Below are positions 6,736 to 8,637 of a DNA stretch of 8,637 nt, piece by piece; position 1 is the stretch's first letter; each line of letters starts with the position of its first letter. The notes below the pieces were generated by a model. That model did no database searches. It saw nothing but the letters and a program-made list of their open reading frames with translations, and had not been told where the DNA came from. The DNA lies in assembly GCA_947581885.1 (NCBI GenBank), contig CANPWF010000064.1, forward strand, positions 1 to 8,637. Reading direction: 5' to 3'. This stretch comes from an uncultured Clostridia bacterium. Its GTDB lineage: Bacteria > Bacillota > Clostridia > Christensenellales > Borkfalkiaceae. Made by a program: the position numbers and the translations under genes.

Positions 6736-6742
6736 TTTGATC

Positions 6743-7606
6743 ATGAAGTTCAACATCAAGGAACTCAGCGATACGCTCAGCATCACGGGGCTCGTCAACG
6801 TCCACTTCTTCGAATTCGAGAACGACTTCCACACCGAGCAAGACCGTCACCCGTTCTACGAATTGGTGTACGTCTCGCGCGGGGAGCTCGATATCGTCAG
6901 CGAGGATTACAGCGGCAAGCTCAAAAACGGCGAGCTCATCGTCCACCGCTCCGACGAGTACCATTCCTTCTTCTGCTCCAAGGATACAACGCCCATCGTC
7001 ATCATCGTCGGCTTCACCTGCACGGGAAAGAGCATCGATTTTCTCTCCCGTGCGCCCACCGTTCTCAGAGAGGCGGAGGTGAAGAAGCTCGCCGAGATCG
7101 TCAAGGAGGGGCGGAGCCTCTTCGAACCGCCCTACGACGTGCCCGTGTTCGACATGAAGAAGAAGGAGCAAGTGCCCGTCGGCACCGAGCAGATGCTCAG
7201 GATCCTGCTCGAATATTTCCTCATCGGGCTGCTCCGCCGCTTCTCCCATTCCGAAACGGAACAGGCGGAAACAAACGGGGGGGGTTATAACTTATCCGTA
7301 ATCGAAGTTATCGATTACATCGACGAAAACTTCTGCCAGAAGATCCTCATCGACGAACTCGCCTTCATCTTCTGCACCAACCGTTCGACGCTTTGCAAGG
7401 AATTCAAGCGGCAGACGGGCTTCACGATCGTGGGGTACATCAATTCGAAGAAGGTCGCGCTCGCCAAGGATAAGTTGCTCACGACGGATAAATCCGTCTC
7501 GGACATCGCCGACGAGCTCGGCTTCGAGAGTATCTACTACTTCACGAGGTTCTTCAAAAAACTTACGGGCGTAACGCCCTCGGTGTTCCGCAAATCTTCC
7601 AAATGA
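6743..7606 (+). CDS. AraC-family transcriptional regulator
   Basis: A 287-residue regulator with an N-terminal cupin-like sensing domain and a C-terminal AraC DNA-binding domain. The sensing part shows HPFYELVYVSRGELDI (about 36-51) and KNGELIVHRSDEYHSF (61-76), typical of sugar-sensing AraC proteins. The DNA-binding part (about 186-285) has two helix-turn-helix units: ILIDELAFIFCTNRSTLCKEFKR shape for the first and SVSDIADELGFESIYYFTRFFKK shape for the second, ending in TGVTPSVFRK. The linker contains Asn-Gly-Gly-Gly encoded by a G8 run. The ATG at 6743 is used because the frame upstream runs into the promoter; no SD is present, so translation would be leaderless. It is divergent from the M24/ASRT/creatininase operon, separated by about 135 nt, and is probably its ligand-responsive activator. 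It could also act on the left-hand galactosidase operon. The ligand is unknown. Confidence 0.92.
   Translation: MKFNIKELSDTLSITGLVNVHFFEFENDFHTEQDRHPFYELVYVSRGELDIVSEDYSGKLKNGELIVHRSDEYHSFFCSKDTTPIVIIVGFTCTGKSIDFLSRAPTVLREAEVKKLAEIVKEGRSLFEPPYDVPVFDMKKKEQVPVGTEQMLRILLEYFLIGLLRRFSHSETEQAETNGGGYNLSVIEVIDYIDENFCQKILIDELAFIFCTNRSTLCKEFKRQTGFTIVGYINSKKVALAKDKLLTTDKSVSDIADELGFESIYYFTRFFKKLTGVTPSVFRKSSK
7277..7284 (+). repeat. G8 homopolymer in the AraC inter-domain linker
   Basis: Eight G residues encode Gly179-Gly180-Gly181 just before the DNA-binding domain. A one-base change would leave the sensing domain without its helix-turn-helix part. The frame is intact as written. Confidence 0.6.
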
Positions 7607-7614
7607 TCAAAGCG

Positions 7615-7640
7615 AAAGCGTCTCTTTCGGGACGCTTTTT
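7615..7640 (+). terminator. Rho-independent terminator of the AraC-type gene
   Basis: An 8-bp stem, AAAGCGTC paired with GACGCTTT, has an 8-nt loop and a run of five T that starts in the stem's 3' arm. It begins 9 nt after the stop codon. Confidence 0.8.
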
Positions 7641-7652
7641 CGATAAGAAGAA

Positions 7653-7680
7653 CTTCCCCGTCCGTAAAAGGGCGGGGAAG
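7653..7680 (-). terminator. Rho-independent terminator of the glutamine synthetase gene
   Basis: CTTCCCCG (7653-7660) pairs with CGGGGAAG (7673-7680). The stem can extend by three pairs (one G-T) to 11 bp with a 6-nt loop. On the minus strand it lies just after the glutamine synthetase stop and is followed by the T-rich TTCTTCTT. Confidence 0.75.
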
Positions 7681-7683
7681 GGT

Positions 7684-8637
7684 TTATTTTACGCTGTATA
7701 AAAGGTCGTAATAGGTGGGGAAGGGCCAATAGTCGGCGGAGCACATCGTCTCCATGCCGTCGGCGAGGCGGCGCACCGTATCCATGTCGGGCACGATGAC
7801 GTGCGCCATCTTCATGGAAGCGGGCCCGTCGCCCGAAGGGATCTCGGAAAGGTCCTTTTCAAGTTTTTTCACCGCCTTGTAGAATTCGTCGTTCATGCGG
7901 GAAAGTTTCTCCACGAGTTCGTTTTCTGCGGAGCAGGGGATAAAATCGCTCACAGCACGCTTGGCGGCGATCACCGAACACAGCTCGCAAAGATATCCGT
8001 TCACGGCGGGGAAGATGTCCCGCGTCGCCATCTCGATCATCGTCTTTGCCTCGATGTTGATGGTCTTGGTGTAGTTTTCGAGCTGAATATTCGCGCGGGC
8101 GAGCACTTCCTTCTCGGTGTAAACGCCCTGTTTCACGAAGAGAGCGATGTTCTCGGGCTTGCAGAGCTCGGGCACCGCGTCCGCCGTCGTCTTATGATTG
8201 AGAAGTCCCCGTCGCTCCGCCTCGGGTTCCCAATCGGGGCCGTACCCGTTGTAGTTGAAGATGACGCGGTAGTGCTCCTTCAAGAGCTTTTCGGTGTACT
8301 GTTTGCAGGCTTTCGAAAAATCCGAAGCCCCTTCGAGCGCGTCGACCGCCTCCGAGAAGAGCTGCGCCGCCATCGTGTTGAGGACGATGTTGGGGTCGGC
8401 GACGGAGGCCTGCGAGCCGAGCATGCGCAGTTCGAACTTGTTGCCCGTAAAGGCGAAGGGGGAAGTGCGGTTGCGGTCGGTGGTGTCGATGGGGAAGATG
8501 GGGCTCTCGGGCACCCCGATGGAGCCGGGGACCGCCTTCTTCGGCACATACGCCTTCCCCAAGACGATGCTGTCGACAAGGGCTCCGAGCTGATCGCCGA
8601 GATACACCGAGACGATCGCGGGGGGAGCTTCGTCCGC
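7684..8637 (-). CDS. glnN: Type III glutamine synthetase, C-terminal half (5' partial)
   Basis: The last 317 residues of a protein that would be about 700 residues if of usual GSIII length. Glutamine synthetase makes glutamine from glutamate, ammonia and ATP in the cytoplasm. Type III hallmarks are plain: APPAIVSVYLGDQL where the window cuts in, then DRNRTSPFAFTGNKFELR (active-site segment with the conserved Arg and Glu residues), GSQASVADPNIVLN, ARANIQLENYTKTINIEAKT, and the closing WPFPTYYDLLYSV. The long helical region after the catalytic fold, absent from types I and II, is specific to type III. The N-terminal part and the start are outside the window. It converges on the AraC-type gene with its own terminator and shows no functional tie to the sugar genes. 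Confidence 0.95.
   Translation of the reverse strand, partial: ADEAPPAIVSVYLGDQLGALVDSIVLGKAYVPKKAVPGSIGVPESPIFPIDTTDRNRTSPFAFTGNKFELRMLGSQASVADPNIVLNTMAAQLFSEAVDALEGASDFSKACKQYTEKLLKEHYRVIFNYNGYGPDWEPEAERRGLLNHKTTADAVPELCKPENIALFVKQGVYTEKEVLARANIQLENYTKTINIEAKTMIEMATRDIFPAVNGYLCELCSVIAAKRAVSDFIPCSAENELVEKLSRMNDEFYKAVKKLEKDLSEIPSGDGPASMKMAHVIVPDMDTVRRLADGMETMCSADYWPFPTYYDLLYSVK

Overview
The window looks like a chromosomal carbohydrate-use region from a fairly GC-rich, probably gut-associated Bacillota (Clostridia-like) bacterium. The reasons are strong AAGGAG-type ribosome binding sites, a consensus sigma-70/sigma-A promoter, a type III glutamine synthetase, an AraC regulator with a Bacillota-style layout, and tightly packed glycoside-hydrolase operons. 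No marker gene fixes the taxon, so this is inference.

Left part (1-4255, + strand): an operon entering from outside the window. It carries the tail of a Gfo/Idh/MocA-type sugar oxidoreductase, a GH36-type alpha-galactosidase, and a large TIM-barrel protein resembling a glycoside hydrolase, with two small helical repeats at its N-terminus. The genes overlap by 1 and 4 nt and are probably translationally coupled. A 14-bp hairpin at 4273-4304 separates this operon from the converging one.

Middle part (6642 down to 4316, - strand): a compact three-gene operon. In transcription order it encodes an M24 'pita-bread' protein that has lost three of five metal ligands (creatinase-like), a stand-alone homologue of the Anabaena sensory rhodopsin transducer (ASRT, a predicted small-molecule or sugar-binding beta-sandwich), and a creatininase-family amidohydrolase with an altered active-site motif. 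Each downstream gene's Shine-Dalgarno sequence overlaps the preceding stop codon. This trio is the best candidate in the window for an undescribed pathway.

Divergent to the trio, and probably controlling it, is an AraC-type regulator (6743-7606). Its promoter is TTGACA-17-TAATAT, placed so that the expected transcript begins at the ATG (a predicted leaderless mRNA). The trio promoter has a perfect TATAAT but a poor -35, as in activator-dependent promoters, and a 13-bp imperfect direct repeat lies between the two.

Right part (7615-8637): two hairpin terminators for converging genes, then the C-terminal half of a type III glutamine synthetase on the - strand, running off the window. It looks like core nitrogen metabolism and seems unrelated to the sugar genes.

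A plausible joint reading is that the left operon releases and oxidises a galactoside-type sugar, while the divergent AraC/trio unit senses and processes a related small molecule such as a sugar-derived lactone, lactam or amide. That link is inference. No tRNA, rRNA, CRISPR array, transposon or riboswitch was recognised.
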